DNA of 64,000 bases, from assembly GCF_000152965.1 (NCBI RefSeq), contig NZ_CH902583.1, forward strand, positions 2,363,892 to 2,427,891. The letters are read 5' to 3'. Under the pieces are notes generated by a model. It did no database searches, had not been told where the DNA came from, and saw only the letters and a program-made list of their open reading frames with translations. The position numbers and the translations under genes are program-made. This DNA comes from Roseobacter sp. MED193. GTDB taxonomy: Bacteria; Pseudomonadota; Alphaproteobacteria; Rhodobacterales; Rhodobacteraceae. Shown here one piece after another: positions 16,846 to 26,821 of this stretch (position 1 is its first letter; each line of letters begins with the position of its first letter).

Positions 16846-19800
16846 ATGACCAAATTTGATGCTGACTGGGTCCGCGCCGAGGAAACGAAGCGTAAGTGGA
16901 TGGCCGAGAATGGGCTCTATACCGAGGAAGAAGAGCATTCTTCTTGTGGTGTGGGTCTGGTGGTTGCCGTTGATGGCAAATCCAGCCGCAGCGTGGTTGA
17001 AGCCGGTATTAATGCGCTGAAAGCCATCTGGCACCGCGGCGCTGTTGATGCTGATGGCAAAACCGGAGACGGCGCAGGTATCCACGTCCAGATCCCGGTT
17101 CCGTTCTTTTATGACCAGATTAAGCGCACGGGCCATGAGCCGCGTGAAGATCAGTTGATGGCTGTTGGTCAGGTCTTTTTGCCACGGACCGATTTTGGTG
17201 CGCAAGAGACCTGCCGGACCATCGTCGAGACCGAAGTTCTGCGTATGGGCTATTACATTTACGGCTGGCGCCACGTGCCTGTCGACGTGACTTGCCTGGG
17301 CGCGAAAGCCAACGCGACACGTCCTGAGATCGAGCAGATCCTGATTTCGAACTCTAAAGGCGTTGATGAAGAAACATTCGAACGCGAGCTCTATGTGATC
17401 CGTCGTCGGATTGAGAAGGCCGCAGCTGCCGCTGGTATTGGCGAGCTCTATCTCGCCTCGCTGTCCTGTCGTTCAATCATCTATAAGGGCATGATGCTGG
17501 CCGAGCAGGTTGCGGTCTTCTATCCCGATCTGATGGACGAACGCTTTGAGAGCGCTTTTGCGATCTATCACCAGCGCTATTCCACCAATACCTTCCCGCA
17601 ATGGTGGTTGGCACAGCCCTTCCGCATGTTGGCCCATAACGGCGAAATCAACACGCTGAAAGGGAACGTCAACTGGATGAAGAGCCATGAAATCCGCATG
17701 GCCTCTGCGACCTTTGGCGATCATGCCGAAGACATCAAACCCATCATCGCAGGCGGTGCGTCCGATTCGGCAGCACTGGATGGCGTGTTCGAGGTTCTGG
17801 TGCGCGCGGGTCGCTCTGCGCCCATGGCTAAAACCATGCTGGTGCCGGAAAGCTGGTCCAAGCAGGCAGTGGAGCTGCCACAGGCCTGGCGTGACATGTA
17901 TTCCTATTGCAACTCGGTGATGGAACCCTGGGATGGTCCGGCGGCCCTAGCAATGACCGATGGCCGCTGGGTCTGCGCCGGCCTGGATCGCAATGGGCTG
18001 CGTCCCATGCGCTATGTGGTCACCGGCGATGGCCTGGTGATCGCGGGGTCTGAAGCGGGCATGGTGCCCATCGACGAGGCATCTGTGGTGGAAAAAGGCG
18101 CGCTGGGCCCTGGCCAGATGCTGGCTGTGGACATGAAAAAGGGCAAGCTGTTTCACGACACTGAGATTAAGAACAAGCTCTCGGCCGCGCTGCCCTTTGG
18201 CGAGTGGGTGAGCAAGATCAACGACGTTGATGCCACCCTGGCCACCGTGACAGAGGCGCCGATCTTCACCGGCGATGAGCTGCGTCGCCGTCAGGTGGCT
18301 GCGGGCTATACCATCGAAGAGCTGGAGCAGATCCTGTCGCCAATGGCCGAAGATGGCAAAGAGACCCTGGCCTCGATGGGGGATGACACGCCGTCGGCTG
18401 TGCTGTCGAAACAGTACCGCCCGCTGTCGCATTTCTTCCGCCAGAACTTTAGCCAGGTAACCAACCCGCCTATCGATTCCCTGCGTGAATTTCGGGTGAT
18501 GTCGCTGAAGACGCGCTTTGGTAACCTGAAAAACGTGCTGGACGAAGACAGCAGCCAGACAGAGATCGTGGTGCTAGAGAGCCCCTTTGTGGGCAATGCC
18601 CAGTGGGATAAGCTGGTGGGGCAGTTCAATGCGCCCCTAGTGGAGATCGACTGCTCGTTTGATCCGGCTGAGGGTTCCCTGAGTCTTGCGCTTGACCGTA
18701 TTCGTGCAGAGGCAGAAGACGCGGTGCGCTCTGGCGCTGGCCATTTGGTTCTGACCGATCAGTTTTCGAATGCAACCCGTGTGGCCATGCCAATGATCCT
18801 GGCGACCTCGGCGGTGCATTCCCACCTGACCCGCAAAGGGCTGCGCACCTTCTGCTCGTTGAATGTGCGGGCAGCGGAATGTGTGGATCCGCATTACTTT
18901 GCCGTGCTGATTGGCTGTGGTGCCACCGTGGTCAACGCCTATCTGGCCGAGGATTCCTTGGCTGACCGTATTGAGCGGGGATTGCTGGATGGCACTCTCA
19001 CTGAAAATGTCGCCCGTTACCGGGACGCTATCGACCAGGGTCTGCTCAAGATCATGGCAAAGATGGGTATTTCGGTGATTTCTTCCTATCGTGGGGGGCT
19101 GAACTTTGAAGCCGTCGGCCTGTCGCGTGCCATGTGCGCCGAGTTCTTCCCGGGTATGACTAGCCGGATTTCCGGCATTGGTGTCAGCGGTATCCAGGTT
19201 AAGGCCGAGGAAATCCACAAAAAGGGTTGGGGGGGTGAAGATAACATCCTGCCCATCGGTGGTTTCTACAAGGCACGCAAATCCAGCGAGACCCATGCCT
19301 GGGAAGCCACCTCGATGCATATGCTGCAGATGGCTTGCAACCGCGCCTCTTTCGAGATGTGGAAACAGTATTCCGCCAAGATGCAGTCGAACCCGCCGAT
19401 CCATCTGCGCGATCTCCTGGACATCAAACCCATGGGCAAGGCGGTTCCGATCGAAGAGGTGGAAAGTATCACTTCGATCCGCAAACGTTTTGTCACCCCA
19501 GGTATGTCGCTGGGCGCTTTGAGTCCTGAGGCGCACAAGACCCTGAACGTGGCGATGAACCGCATCGGTGCCAAATCCGATTCCGGTGAAGGTGGCGAAG
19601 ATCCGGCGCATTTTGTGCCAGAGCCAAACGGCGACAACCCAAGCGCCAAGATCAAGCAGGTGGCTTCGGGTCGTTTTGGTGTGACCGCGGAATACCTGAA
19701 CCAGTGCGAAGAGCTGGAGATCAAGGTGGCCCAGGGCGCTAAGCCCGGCGAGGGTGGCCAGCTGCCCGGCATGAAGGTCACCGACCTGATTGCCCGTCTG

Positions 19801-21378
19801 CGTCACTCGACCAAAGGTGTGACCCTGATTTCGCCACCGCCGCACCACGATATCTATTCGATCGAGGATCTGGCGCAGCTGATCTACGATCTGAAACAGA
19901 TCAATCCGCGCTGCAAGGTGACCGTTAAACTGGTGGCCTCCTCTGGTGTGGGCACCATCGCGGCGGGCGTGGCCAAGGCGAAGGCAGATATCATCCTGAT
20001 CTCGGGCCATAACGGCGGTACCGGAGCCTCCCCGGCGACCTCGATCAAATATGCGGGTCTGCCCTGGGAAATGGGCCTCACCGAGGCGCATCAGGTGTTG
20101 GCGATGAACAACCTGCGCGAACGTGTCACCCTGCGGACCGATGGGGGCCTGCGCACAGGACGTGATATCGTTATGGCGGCGATGCTGGGCGCAGAAGAAT
20201 ACGGCATTGGCACCGCGGCGCTCATTGCTATGGGTTGCATCATGGTACGCCAGTGTCAGTCCAACACCTGCCCAGTAGGTGTCTGCACCCAGGACGAAGC
20301 GTTGCGCGGTAAATTCACCGGCAATGCGGATAAGGTTGTCAACTTGATCACCTTCTATGCGCAGGAAGTGCGGGAAATCCTCGCCTCTATCGGCGCGCGT
20401 AGCCTGGACGATGTCATTGGTCGTGCGGATCTTCTGGCTCAGGTTAGCCGGGGATCGGCGCATCTAGATGATCTGGATCTCAACCCGCTGCTGATCACCG
20501 TCGATGGCGCGGCTGATATTGTCTACAACCGCGACAAGGATCGCAATGCAGTGCCCGATACCTTGGATAGCGAAATCGTCCGCGACGCGGCGCGTTTCCT
20601 GCAGGATGGCGAAAAGATGCAGCTGTCTTATGCGGTGCAAAACACCCATCGTTCGGTGGGGACTCGCACTTCGAGTCACATCGTGCGCAACTTTGGCATG
20701 CGCAATGCCTTCCAGCCGGATCACCTGACGGTGAAACTGCAGGGCTCTGCCGGGCAATCCCTGGGGGCCTTTGCGGCACCCGGGCTGAAACTGGAAGTGT
20801 CTGGCGATGCCAACGACTATGTGGGTAAGGGCCTGTCGGGAGGCACCATTGTCGTCCGCCCGCCGATGTCCTCTCCTCTGACTGCCAGCGAGAATACCAT
20901 TGTCGGCAACACCGTGCTCTACGGTGCCACTGATGGATATCTCTTTGCGGCGGGCCGTGCTGGTGAACGCTTTGGCGTGCGCAACTCGGGCGCATCGGTC
21001 GTGATCGAGGGCTGCGGTGCCTGTGGCTGTGAGTATATGACCGGTGGTGTCGCTGTGATCCTTGGTTCCATTGGCGCCAACTTTGGGGCCGGTATGACCG
21101 GCGGCATGGCCTATCTTTATGATCCAGAGGGCAAGGCTGAAACCATGATGAACATGGAAGGCCTGGTGACCTGCGCGGTGACTGTGGATCACTGGGAGGC
21201 TCAGATGAAGGGGCTGATTGAACAACATTTGGAAGAGACCGGTAGCCGCAAGGCCGCTGAGATCTTGCAGAATTGGGATCTGGAGAAAGGCAGCTTCTTG
21301 CAGGTTTGCCCAACCGAGATGCTCGATAAGCTGGCCCATCCTTTGAGCCTGGAAAAATCGGCGGTTCCTGCTGAATAA
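16846..21378 (+). CDS. gltB: Glutamate synthase large subunit
   Basis: The 1510-residue protein starts with a 33-residue propeptide before the catalytic Cys34 (HSSCGVG), which becomes N-terminal after cleavage. The glutamine amidotransferase domain spans about 34-430, the central domain about 470-760, the FMN synthase domain about 820-1190 and the GXGXG beta-helix about 1260-1450. The [3Fe-4S] ligands are C1131, C1137 and C1142 in GCIMVRQCQSNTCPVGVC. It hydrolyses glutamine and channels ammonia to 2-oxoglutarate, using electrons from GltD. A strong terminator follows within 31 bases. Confidence 0.97.
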   Translation: MTKFDADWVRAEETKRKWMAENGLYTEEEEHSSCGVGLVVAVDGKSSRSVVEAGINALKAIWHRGAVDADGKTGDGAGIHVQIPVPFFYDQIKRTGHEPREDQLMAVGQVFLPRTDFGAQETCRTIVETEVLRMGYYIYGWRHVPVDVTCLGAKANATRPEIEQILISNSKGVDEETFERELYVIRRRIEKAAAAAGIGELYLASLSCRSIIYKGMMLAEQVAVFYPDLMDERFESAFAIYHQRYSTNTFPQWWLAQPFRMLAHNGEINTLKGNVNWMKSHEIRMASATFGDHAEDIKPIIAGGASDSAALDGVFEVLVRAGRSAPMAKTMLVPESWSKQAVELPQAWRDMYSYCNSVMEPWDGPAALAMTDGRWVCAGLDRNGLRPMRYVVTGDGLVIAGSEAGMVPIDEASVVEKGALGPGQMLAVDMKKGKLFHDTEIKNKLSAALPFGEWVSKINDVDATLATVTEAPIFTGDELRRRQVAAGYTIEELEQILSPMAEDGKETLASMGDDTPSAVLSKQYRPLSHFFRQNFSQVTNPPIDSLREFRVMSLKTRFGNLKNVLDEDSSQTEIVVLESPFVGNAQWDKLVGQFNAPLVEIDCSFDPAEGSLSLALDRIRAEAEDAVRSGAGHLVLTDQFSNATRVAMPMILATSAVHSHLTRKGLRTFCSLNVRAAECVDPHYFAVLIGCGATVVNAYLAEDSLADRIERGLLDGTLTENVARYRDAIDQGLLKIMAKMGISVISSYRGGLNFEAVGLSRAMCAEFFPGMTSRISGIGVSGIQVKAEEIHKKGWGGEDNILPIGGFYKARKSSETHAWEATSMHMLQMACNRASFEMWKQYSAKMQSNPPIHLRDLLDIKPMGKAVPIEEVESITSIRKRFVTPGMSLGALSPEAHKTLNVAMNRIGAKSDSGEGGEDPAHFVPEPNGDNPSAKIKQVASGRFGVTAEYLNQCEELEIKVAQGAKPGEGGQLPGMKVTDLIARLRHSTKGVTLISPPPHHDIYSIEDLAQLIYDLKQINPRCKVTVKLVASSGVGTIAAGVAKAKADIILISGHNGGTGASPATSIKYAGLPWEMGLTEAHQVLAMNNLRERVTLRTDGGLRTGRDIVMAAMLGAEEYGIGTAALIAMGCIMVRQCQSNTCPVGVCTQDEALRGKFTGNADKVVNLITFYAQEVREILASIGARSLDDVIGRADLLAQVSRGSAHLDDLDLNPLLITVDGAADIVYNRDKDRNAVPDTLDSEIVRDAARFLQDGEKMQLSYAVQNTHRSVGTRTSSHIVRNFGMRNAFQPDHLTVKLQGSAGQSLGAFAAPGLKLEVSGDANDYVGKGLSGGTIVVRPPMSSPLTASENTIVGNTVLYGATDGYLFAAGRAGERFGVRNSGASVVIEGCGACGCEYMTGGVAVILGSIGANFGAGMTGGMAYLYDPEGKAETMMNMEGLVTCAVTVDHWEAQMKGLIEQHLEETGSRKAAEILQNWDLEKGSFLQVCPTEMLDKLAHPLSLEKSAVPAE

Positions 21379-21408
21379 ATCAGGATAGCGCTGTCCCTAA
21401 AGAATTGT

Positions 21409-21443
21409 CCCGCAAGCTGGTCGCTTGCGGGGCTTTTTGTTTT
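21409..21443 (+). terminator. Intrinsic terminator after gltB
   Basis: CCCGCAAGC-TGGTC-GCTTGCGGG is a perfect 9-bp stem followed by GCTTTTTGTTTT, a textbook Rho-independent terminator ending the glutamate synthase transcript. Confidence 0.9.
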
Positions 21444-21529
21444 GGGCTGTGTATCTTTTCCCGAGGTACCCGAGTTGTGAGCTGCGATTCTTGGTTGGTT
21501 CCGAGGGCTTGGCTATCCTATAGAGGGGT

Positions 21530-22270
21530 ATGGCAAAGGCAGCGAAAAAAACCAAAAAAACCAAATCGAGCCGTTCCTGGATCAGAGCCCGTCTGGCGCA
21601 ACCGCTGCGCTGGGTACGGCGCTGGATCTTGAGGGGGGTTTTGGCTTTTGTACTGGTGGCGACTCTGATGGTGCTGTTGTTTTCAGTGGTGAACCCGCCA
21701 ACCACTCATACAATCTGGAGTGAAAAGCGCCGTCTTGGTGAGGTGGATCAAGAATGGGTTCCGATGGAAGATATTGCGCCAGTTCTGGCGCGTTCCGTTG
21801 TGGCCGCGGAAGATGCGCGATTCTGCCAACACTGGGGTATTGATGTTCAGGCTATTCGGGCTGCTTTGGCTGAGGGAGGGCAGCGCGGTGGATCTACCCT
21901 GTCGCAGCAGGTGGTGAAGAATGTCTTTCTCTGGCAGGGACGCAGCTGGGGGCGCAAGGCGCTGGAAACCCTGCTGACCCCGCTAGTGGAGGCGATTTGG
22001 AGCAAGAAGCGCATTTTGGAAGTCTATGTGAATGTTGCAGAGATGGACGAGGGGATTTTTGGCGCAGAGGCGGCAGCCCGGCACTATTTTGGTGTCGGAC
22101 CGGATGAGCTGAATGCACGTCAGGCGGCATTGATTGCGGCTGTTTTGCCAAATCCAAAGCAGCGATCTGCTGCGCGTCCGAGTCAAAACCTGCTGCGTCG
22201 GGCGGCAAAAATCCAGGATGGGGCGGCTACCATCCGCGCAGATGGACGATCGCGCTGTTTCGAGGATTGA
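21530..22270 (+). CDS. mtgA: Monofunctional peptidoglycan glycosyltransferase
   Basis: The 246-residue protein has a Lys/Arg-rich cytoplasmic N-terminus, one membrane span (about 34-54) and a GT51 domain. Catalytic Glu94 lies in AAEDARFCQHWGID. The second motif is RGGSTLSQQVVKN (119-131), followed by KKRILEVYVNVAEMDEGIFG and the AALIAAVLPNP segment. It polymerises lipid II into glycan strands at the periplasmic face and has no transpeptidase domain. It follows gltB after a terminator and stands upstream of a GST gene with a 69-base gap. Confidence 0.93.
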   Translation: MAKAAKKTKKTKSSRSWIRARLAQPLRWVRRWILRGVLAFVLVATLMVLLFSVVNPPTTHTIWSEKRRLGEVDQEWVPMEDIAPVLARSVVAAEDARFCQHWGIDVQAIRAALAEGGQRGGSTLSQQVVKNVFLWQGRSWGRKALETLLTPLVEAIWSKKRILEVYVNVAEMDEGIFGAEAAARHYFGVGPDELNARQAALIAAVLPNPKQRSAARPSQNLLRRAAKIQDGAATIRADGRSRCFED

Positions 22271-22339
22271 AGTTTTGCTGCGCACAGGGCATTGCTGGAA
22301 CAGACCCTCGCAGCTCGATCCGGAGTTCCAAAAGACCCT

Positions 22340-23005
22340 ATGGCCCGTCTCTATCATGTCCCGCTTTCACCCTTTTGTCGGAAAATCCGCCTGTCTTTGG
22401 CGGAGAAGAAGATCGAAGTAGAGTTGGTCGAAGAGCGCTATTGGGAAGCAGATCCGGATTTCCTGCGCCGTAACCCGGCGGGAAAGGTGCCGGTCATTCG
22501 TCTGGATGGGAAGATGATGTCGGAAAGCGCCGCCATCTGTGAATATCTGGAAGAAACGCGACCGACGCCTTCGTTGATGCCCAGCGATGCGGACGGGCGC
22601 TATGAGGTGCGTCGCATCGTGAGCTGGTTTGATGATAAGTTTCATTCTGAGGTGACCTCAAAACTGCTGTATGAGCGGGTCAACAAGAAGGTCACAGGGC
22701 AAGGCTACCCGGACAGTAAGAACGTCAAGGCCGGGGCAAAAGCGATCAAGTATCACCTCGATTATATGACCTGGCTGTTGGATCACCGGCGCTGGTTGGC
22801 GGGGGATCAGATGAGCCTGGCAGATTTTGCCGCCGCAGCGCATCTGTCGTCACTTGACTATATTTCGGATGTGGATTGGAACCGTTCGGCTGTGGTCAAG
22901 GACTGGTATGCCAAGATCAAATCCCGCCCTGCCTTTCGCTCTATCCTGGCTGACCAGATATCGGGTTTTCGTCCGCCGGCACATTATGCTGATCTCGATT
23001 TCTGA
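22340..23005 (+). CDS. Glutathione S-transferase family protein
   Basis: The 221-residue protein is started at ATG 22340 (MARLYHVPLSPFCRK), since the residues before it in the longer frame are not conserved-looking. The thioredoxin-like N-domain contains SPFCRKIRLSLAEKK and the cis-Pro region AGKVPVIRLDGKMMSESAAICEYLEE. The all-helical C-domain follows, with LAGDQMSLADFAAAAHLSSLDY. The SPFCRK start resembles bacterial GSTs with Cys/Ser near the active site. Substrate is unknown. It stands alone between mtgA and queG and is followed by an intergenic repeat. Confidence 0.85.
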   Translation: MARLYHVPLSPFCRKIRLSLAEKKIEVELVEERYWEADPDFLRRNPAGKVPVIRLDGKMMSESAAICEYLEETRPTPSLMPSDADGRYEVRRIVSWFDDKFHSEVTSKLLYERVNKKVTGQGYPDSKNVKAGAKAIKYHLDYMTWLLDHRRWLAGDQMSLADFAAAAHLSSLDYISDVDWNRSAVVKDWYAKIKSRPAFRSILADQISGFRPPAHYADLDF

Positions 23006-23040
23006 ACGGCTGGCGTTATGGCGGAGTTGCTGGCACAGTG

Positions 23041-23112
23041 AGGGGGCTGTCTGCCCCCTCTTGCCTTTTGCTAAAGACAAATCACCCCCGAGGATATTTC
23101 CGGCCAAATGAA
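23041..23112 (+). repeat. ATATTT-core intergenic repeat, copy A
   Basis: AGGGGGC-TGTCT-GCCCCCT makes the first hairpin, followed by a weak second one. The shared core is CCCCCGAGGATATTTCC, then GGCCAAATGAA. It matches copies at 55089-55149, 63048-63111 and, on the minus strand, 47476-47520. The ATG in the AAATGAA tail coincides with the apparent start codon of queG. Confidence 0.7.
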
Positions 23113-24160
23113 ACATGGTGCTGACTTGAAGGCGCGACTGGTGGAGCGGGCGATTGCCGAGGGGTTTGTCGCTTGCAAGATCTGTCGCCCCTGGGACGTG
23201 CCACAGGTGCCAGAGCGGCTGCAGCAGTTTCTTGAAAAAGGCTATCATGGGCAGATGGGGTGGATGGCGGAGCGCAGCCATTGGCGCGGTGATCCGAGTG
23301 TTTTGTGGCCTGAGGCGCGCTCGGTCATCATGCTGGCGGAGAGCTACACCCCTGATGAAGATCCCATGGCGGTTGTCGGCTGCCCTGATCGGGGCGCCGT
23401 GTCGGTTTATGCGCGCAACAAGGACTATCATGATCTGGTCAAGAAACGCCTGAAACGTTTGGCGCGCTGGCTTATTGAGGAGTCCAAGGCTCAGGACGAG
23501 GCGGCTGAGGTGAAGGTTTTTGTCGACACCGCTCCGGTTCCGGAGAAGCCCCTGGGGCAGGCGGCGGGACTTGGCTGGCAGGGAAAGCACACCAATCTGG
23601 TGAGCCGCGACTGGGGCAATTGGGCCTTTTTAGGCTCTGTTTTTACCACGCTTGATTTGCCGGTGGATGCTCCTGAGCCCGATCGGTGCGGGTCCTGTTC
23701 GTCTTGCTTAACCGCCTGTCCAACGGAGGCCTTTGTTGCCCCCTATCAAATGGATGCGCGACGGTGCATTTCCTACCTGACAATCGAGCACAAAGGTCCT
23801 GTTGACGAGGAGCTGCGCGGCAAGCTGGGCAATCGAATCTATGGCTGTGATGATTGCCTGTCAGCCTGCCCCTGGAACAAATTTGCAGTTGCGGCCAGTG
23901 ATCTGCGCTATGCGGCCCGGGCCGAGTTACAGGCGCCCAAGCTGGCTGAATTGGCGGTGTTGGATGACGCCGAGTTTAGGGCTTTTTTCTCAGGCTCACC
24001 GATCAAACGGGTGGGGCGGGATCGTTTTGTGCGCAATGTGCTTTATGCCATCGGCAATTCGGACCTTCCGGCGCTGCGTAGCGTGGCACAGGGGCTGGTC
24101 GAGGATCCTGATCCGACGGTGGCTGACGCGGCACAATGGGCGGTTCAGCAGCTTTCATGA
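23108..24160 (+). CDS. queG: Epoxyqueuosine reductase QueG
   Basis: The 350-residue enzyme catalyses the last step of queuosine synthesis, reduction of epoxyqueuosine in tRNA. It binds cobalamin and two [4Fe-4S] clusters. The ferredoxin-like Cys motifs are [11 protein letters not shown] (C194, C197, C200, C204) and CDDCLSAC (C247, C250, C254). The conserved [21 protein letters not shown], with D140 as likely catalytic acid, precedes them. A HEAT-like C-terminal end ([14 protein letters not shown]) is present. The start at 23108 lies inside a dispersed repeat and has no clear ribosome-binding site, so a slightly later start remains possible. Confidence 0.93.
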   Translation: MKHGADLKARLVERAIAEGFVACKICRPWDVPQVPERLQQFLEKGYHGQMGWMAERSHWRGDPSVLWPEARSVIMLAESYTPDEDPMAVVGCPDRGAVSVYARNKDYHDLVKKRLKRLARWLIEESKAQDEAAEVKVFVDTAPVPEKPLGQAAGLGWQGKHTNLVSRDWGNWAFLGSVFTTLDLPVDAPEPDRCGSCSSCLTACPTEAFVAPYQMDARRCISYLTIEHKGPVDEELRGKLGNRIYGCDDCLSACPWNKFAVAASDLRYAARAELQAPKLAELAVLDDAEFRAFFSGSPIKRVGRDRFVRNVLYAIGNSDLPALRSVAQGLVEDPDPTVADAAQWAVQQLS

Positions 24161-24230
24161 CGCAAACAGAATGGATCCGTCTCAAATAGGCGCTAGAACC
24201 TGTTGGGCGAATGGCTTGGAGACGATTGAA

Positions 24231-26237
24231 ATGGCACTGCTTTTGGGGGTGGATACGGGCGGAACCTATACGGATGCGGTATTGATCCGTGACGAGAAAG
24301 AGGTGATTGCAAGTGCCAAGTCGCTGACGACACGGGCGGATCTTGCCATTGGAGTTGGCGGTGCCATACGGGCGGTTCTGGAGCAATCAGGCCGTGCGGC
24401 TGCTGAGGTTTCGATGGCTGCGCTGTCGACCACCCTGGCGACCAATGCCCTGGTCGAAGGGCAGGGGGGGCGTGTCGCGCTGATCTATGTGGGTTTTGGT
24501 GAGGGGGATCTCGATCGCCATGGGCTGAAGGATGCGCTGAAAGGCGACCCGGCGCTGGTTCTGGCCGGTGGTCACAATCACGCTGGCGTGGAAGCCTGCG
24601 CCCTGGATACTGAGGCGCTGAGAGGCTTTTTAAAGACACATTCGGCCGGGGTCTCGGGGTTTGCGGTGGCCTCGGTCTTTGCCACCCGCAACCCGGCGCA
24701 TGAGTTGAAGGTGGCGCAGATCATTGGCGAGATGACACAGGCACCAGTGACCTGTTCGCATCAGTTATCGGCCAAATTGAACGGACCCAAGCGGGCGGTG
24801 ACCGCTGTGCTGAATGCGCGCCTTATTGGCATGATTGACCGGCTGATTGGCCGGGCGCAGCACGTGCTGACCGAGTTAGGTGTAACCGCGCCTATGATGG
24901 TGGTGCGCGGGGATGGGGCTTTGATGTCGGCACATCAGGCGCGCGAACGCCCGATTGAAACCATTCTGAGTGGTCCTGCGGCCTCGATTGTCGGTGCGCG
25001 CTGGATGACCGGGGCGGAGAATGCACTGGTGAGTGATATTGGCGGCACCACCACGGATGTGGCGCTGATCCGGGATGGCAAACCAGCCATTGATCCGGCA
25101 GGCGCGCGGGTGGGCGAATTTCGCACTATGGTCGAGGCGGTGGCGATGCGCACCACGGGGCTTGGCGGGGACAGTCAGGTCCATTTGCAGGCCAGCGGCT
25201 TGCAGGGCGGCGTGACACTTGGCCCGCGGCGCGTTGTACCAATTTCTCTGATGGCGGCCGAAGCTCCGGAGTTGGTGCACGCGACGTTGGATAAGCAGCT
25301 TTTGGCACCTGTGGTCGGAGAGCATGATGGCAAGTTTGTACGTGCCGTTCTGGGGCTCCCCGCGGCTGGATTGGGAGAGCGAGAACATACGCTGCTGGGG
25401 CGAATTGGTACCGAGGTGCATCCCCTAGGCGCCATTTTGCGTACCCGGATGGAACATGGTGCGCTGAGCCGACTGGTGGATCGTGGGTTGGTACAGGTCT
25501 CGGGTGTGACCCCGTCGGATGCCAGTCATGTTCTGGGCCGGGTTGCGGCCTGGGATGCAGAAGCGGCAGTCAAGGCACTGACGCTGTTTGCCCGGCGGCG
25601 CGTTGGCAGTGGAGAAAGCCTGGCTAAGGATGCTCAGGGCCTGGCACAGATCATTGTGGATCAGCTGACGGAACAGACCGCCATTACCTTATTGGAGTCT
25701 GCTTTTGCAGAGGAGGCAGAGGATTTTCCTCTACCGCCCGGAGATCTGGCGCGGCATGTGCTCACGCAGCAGGGGCTTTCCTCGCATCGTGGGGTGCTCT
25801 CTCTGGATTTGTCGGTCAACATCGATGTGGTTGGGCTTGGTGCCTCGGCACCCTGCTATTATCCAGCCGTGGGAGAGCGTCTGAAATGCAAGATGTTGCT
25901 GCCAGAACATGCAGGGGTGGCCAATGCAATTGGCGCGGTTGTGGGGCGGATCACCATGCGGCGCAGCGGCAGCGTCACCGCGCCGGCGGAGGGAAAGTTT
26001 CGGGTCCACCTTGACAGTGAGCCGTTAGATTTCACCACCTCTGAAGAGGCTTTGCAGGCGTTGGAGCAGGCCCTGCGGAAACAGGCCCACGCTGAGGCCG
26101 AAGCGGCGGGGGCGGAGGATATTCATATTCATGTCACCCGGGATATGCGCATGGCCGAGGTTGAGGCGCGTGAAGTTTTTGTTGAGGCCCTGCTGACGGT
26201 TGAGGCCAGTGGGCGTCCACGAGTCGCCAGAGGCTAA
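24231..26237 (+). CDS. Hydantoinase/oxoprolinase family protein (HyuA-like)
   Basis: I take the ATG at 24231 with GGAG ten bases upstream; the frame stays open further 5' but overlaps queG. The 668-residue protein has the ASKHA-type phosphate loops GVDTGGTYTDAVL (6-18) and SDIGGTTTDVALI (near 268-280), together with TTLATNALVEGQGG and ILSGPAASIVGARW, as in HyuA, acetone carboxylase beta and 5-oxoprolinase. Such proteins use ATP to activate a cyclic amide or carboxylate. No HyuB partner is found next to it, so the substrate is unknown and it may act alone. The gene is followed by a convergent terminator shared with msrA. Confidence 0.85.
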   Translation: MALLLGVDTGGTYTDAVLIRDEKEVIASAKSLTTRADLAIGVGGAIRAVLEQSGRAAAEVSMAALSTTLATNALVEGQGGRVALIYVGFGEGDLDRHGLKDALKGDPALVLAGGHNHAGVEACALDTEALRGFLKTHSAGVSGFAVASVFATRNPAHELKVAQIIGEMTQAPVTCSHQLSAKLNGPKRAVTAVLNARLIGMIDRLIGRAQHVLTELGVTAPMMVVRGDGALMSAHQARERPIETILSGPAASIVGARWMTGAENALVSDIGGTTTDVALIRDGKPAIDPAGARVGEFRTMVEAVAMRTTGLGGDSQVHLQASGLQGGVTLGPRRVVPISLMAAEAPELVHATLDKQLLAPVVGEHDGKFVRAVLGLPAAGLGEREHTLLGRIGTEVHPLGAILRTRMEHGALSRLVDRGLVQVSGVTPSDASHVLGRVAAWDAEAAVKALTLFARRRVGSGESLAKDAQGLAQIIVDQLTEQTAITLLESAFAEEAEDFPLPPGDLARHVLTQQGLSSHRGVLSLDLSVNIDVVGLGASAPCYYPAVGERLKCKMLLPEHAGVANAIGAVVGRITMRRSGSVTAPAEGKFRVHLDSEPLDFTTSEEALQALEQALRKQAHAEAEAAGAEDIHIHVTRDMRMAEVEAREVFVEALLTVEASGRPRVARG

Positions 26238-26251
26238 GAGATAGAAATCAA

Positions 26252-26280
26252 AAGGCCCACCCCGAGATGAGGCGGGCCTT
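26252..26280. terminator. Convergent terminator between the HyuA-like gene and msrA
   Basis: AAGGCCC..GGGCCTT forms a 7-bp stem. On the minus strand it is followed by TTGATTTC after the T pair, so it serves msrA best, but it may also stop the plus-strand transcript. Confidence 0.65.
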
Positions 26281-26305
26281 GGCGTAAAAGAGGCTCTAAT
26301 AAGGG

Positions 26306-26821
26306 CTATTCTGCCGCTGACGCACGTTTGGGCAATACCCAGTCAGGGCGTGCAAAATGGCAGGTGTAGCCATTGGGTTGGCGTTCTAAATAGTCTTGAT
26401 GTTCAGGCTCAGCCTCCCAGAAATCGCTAACGCCTTCGACCTCGGTGACTACCTTTCCAGGCCAGAGGCCGCAGGCCTCAACATCGGCAATGGTGTCCAG
26501 GGCCACTGTTTTTTGCGCCTCATCCACGTAGTAAATGGCCGAACGGTAGCTCATCCCAAGATCATTGCCCTGGCGATTTGGCGTGGTGGGGTCGTGGATC
26601 TGGAAGAAGAACTCCAGCAAATCGCGATAGGATGTCTGGCTCGGGTCAAAAACGATCTCTATGGCCTCGGCATGAGTGCCGTGGTTCTTATAGGTCGCGT
26701 TGGCCACATCCCCACCAGTATAGCCGACGCGGGTACTCAACACGCCTTTGCGCTTGCGGATCAGATCCTGCATGCCCCAAAAACAACCCCCTGCCAGGAC
26801 GGCGCGCTCGGTCACACTCAT
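26306..26821 (-). CDS. msrA: Peptide methionine-(S)-S-oxide reductase
   Basis: The 171-residue enzyme has the active-site GCFWG with C13 as nucleophile, VGYTGG, the [22 protein letters not shown] stretch, and a Cys near the C-terminus (YTCHFARP) that could act in recycling. It reduces the S-epimer of methionine sulfoxide in proteins in the cytoplasm. Its start overlaps the msrB stop by four bases, so the two stereospecific enzymes are translated together. Confidence 0.95.
   Translation of the reverse strand: MSVTERAVLAGGCFWGMQDLIRKRKGVLSTRVGYTGGDVANATYKNHGTHAEAIEIVFDPSQTSYRDLLEFFFQIHDPTTPNRQGNDLGMSYRSAIYYVDEAQKTVALDTIADVEACGLWPGKVVTEVEGVSDFWEAEPEHQDYLERQPNGYTCHFARPDWVLPKRASAAE

Noticed and set aside
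18637-20463. A 608-codon open frame on the minus strand opposite gltB
   Set aside because: It is the shadow of a strongly conserved GC-rich gene; it has no domain pattern and is rich in His and Gln, as expected from antisense reading.
23802-24230. N-terminal extension of the HyuA-like protein
   Set aside because: It overlaps queG in another frame and lacks conservation; a ribosome-binding site precedes ATG 24231.
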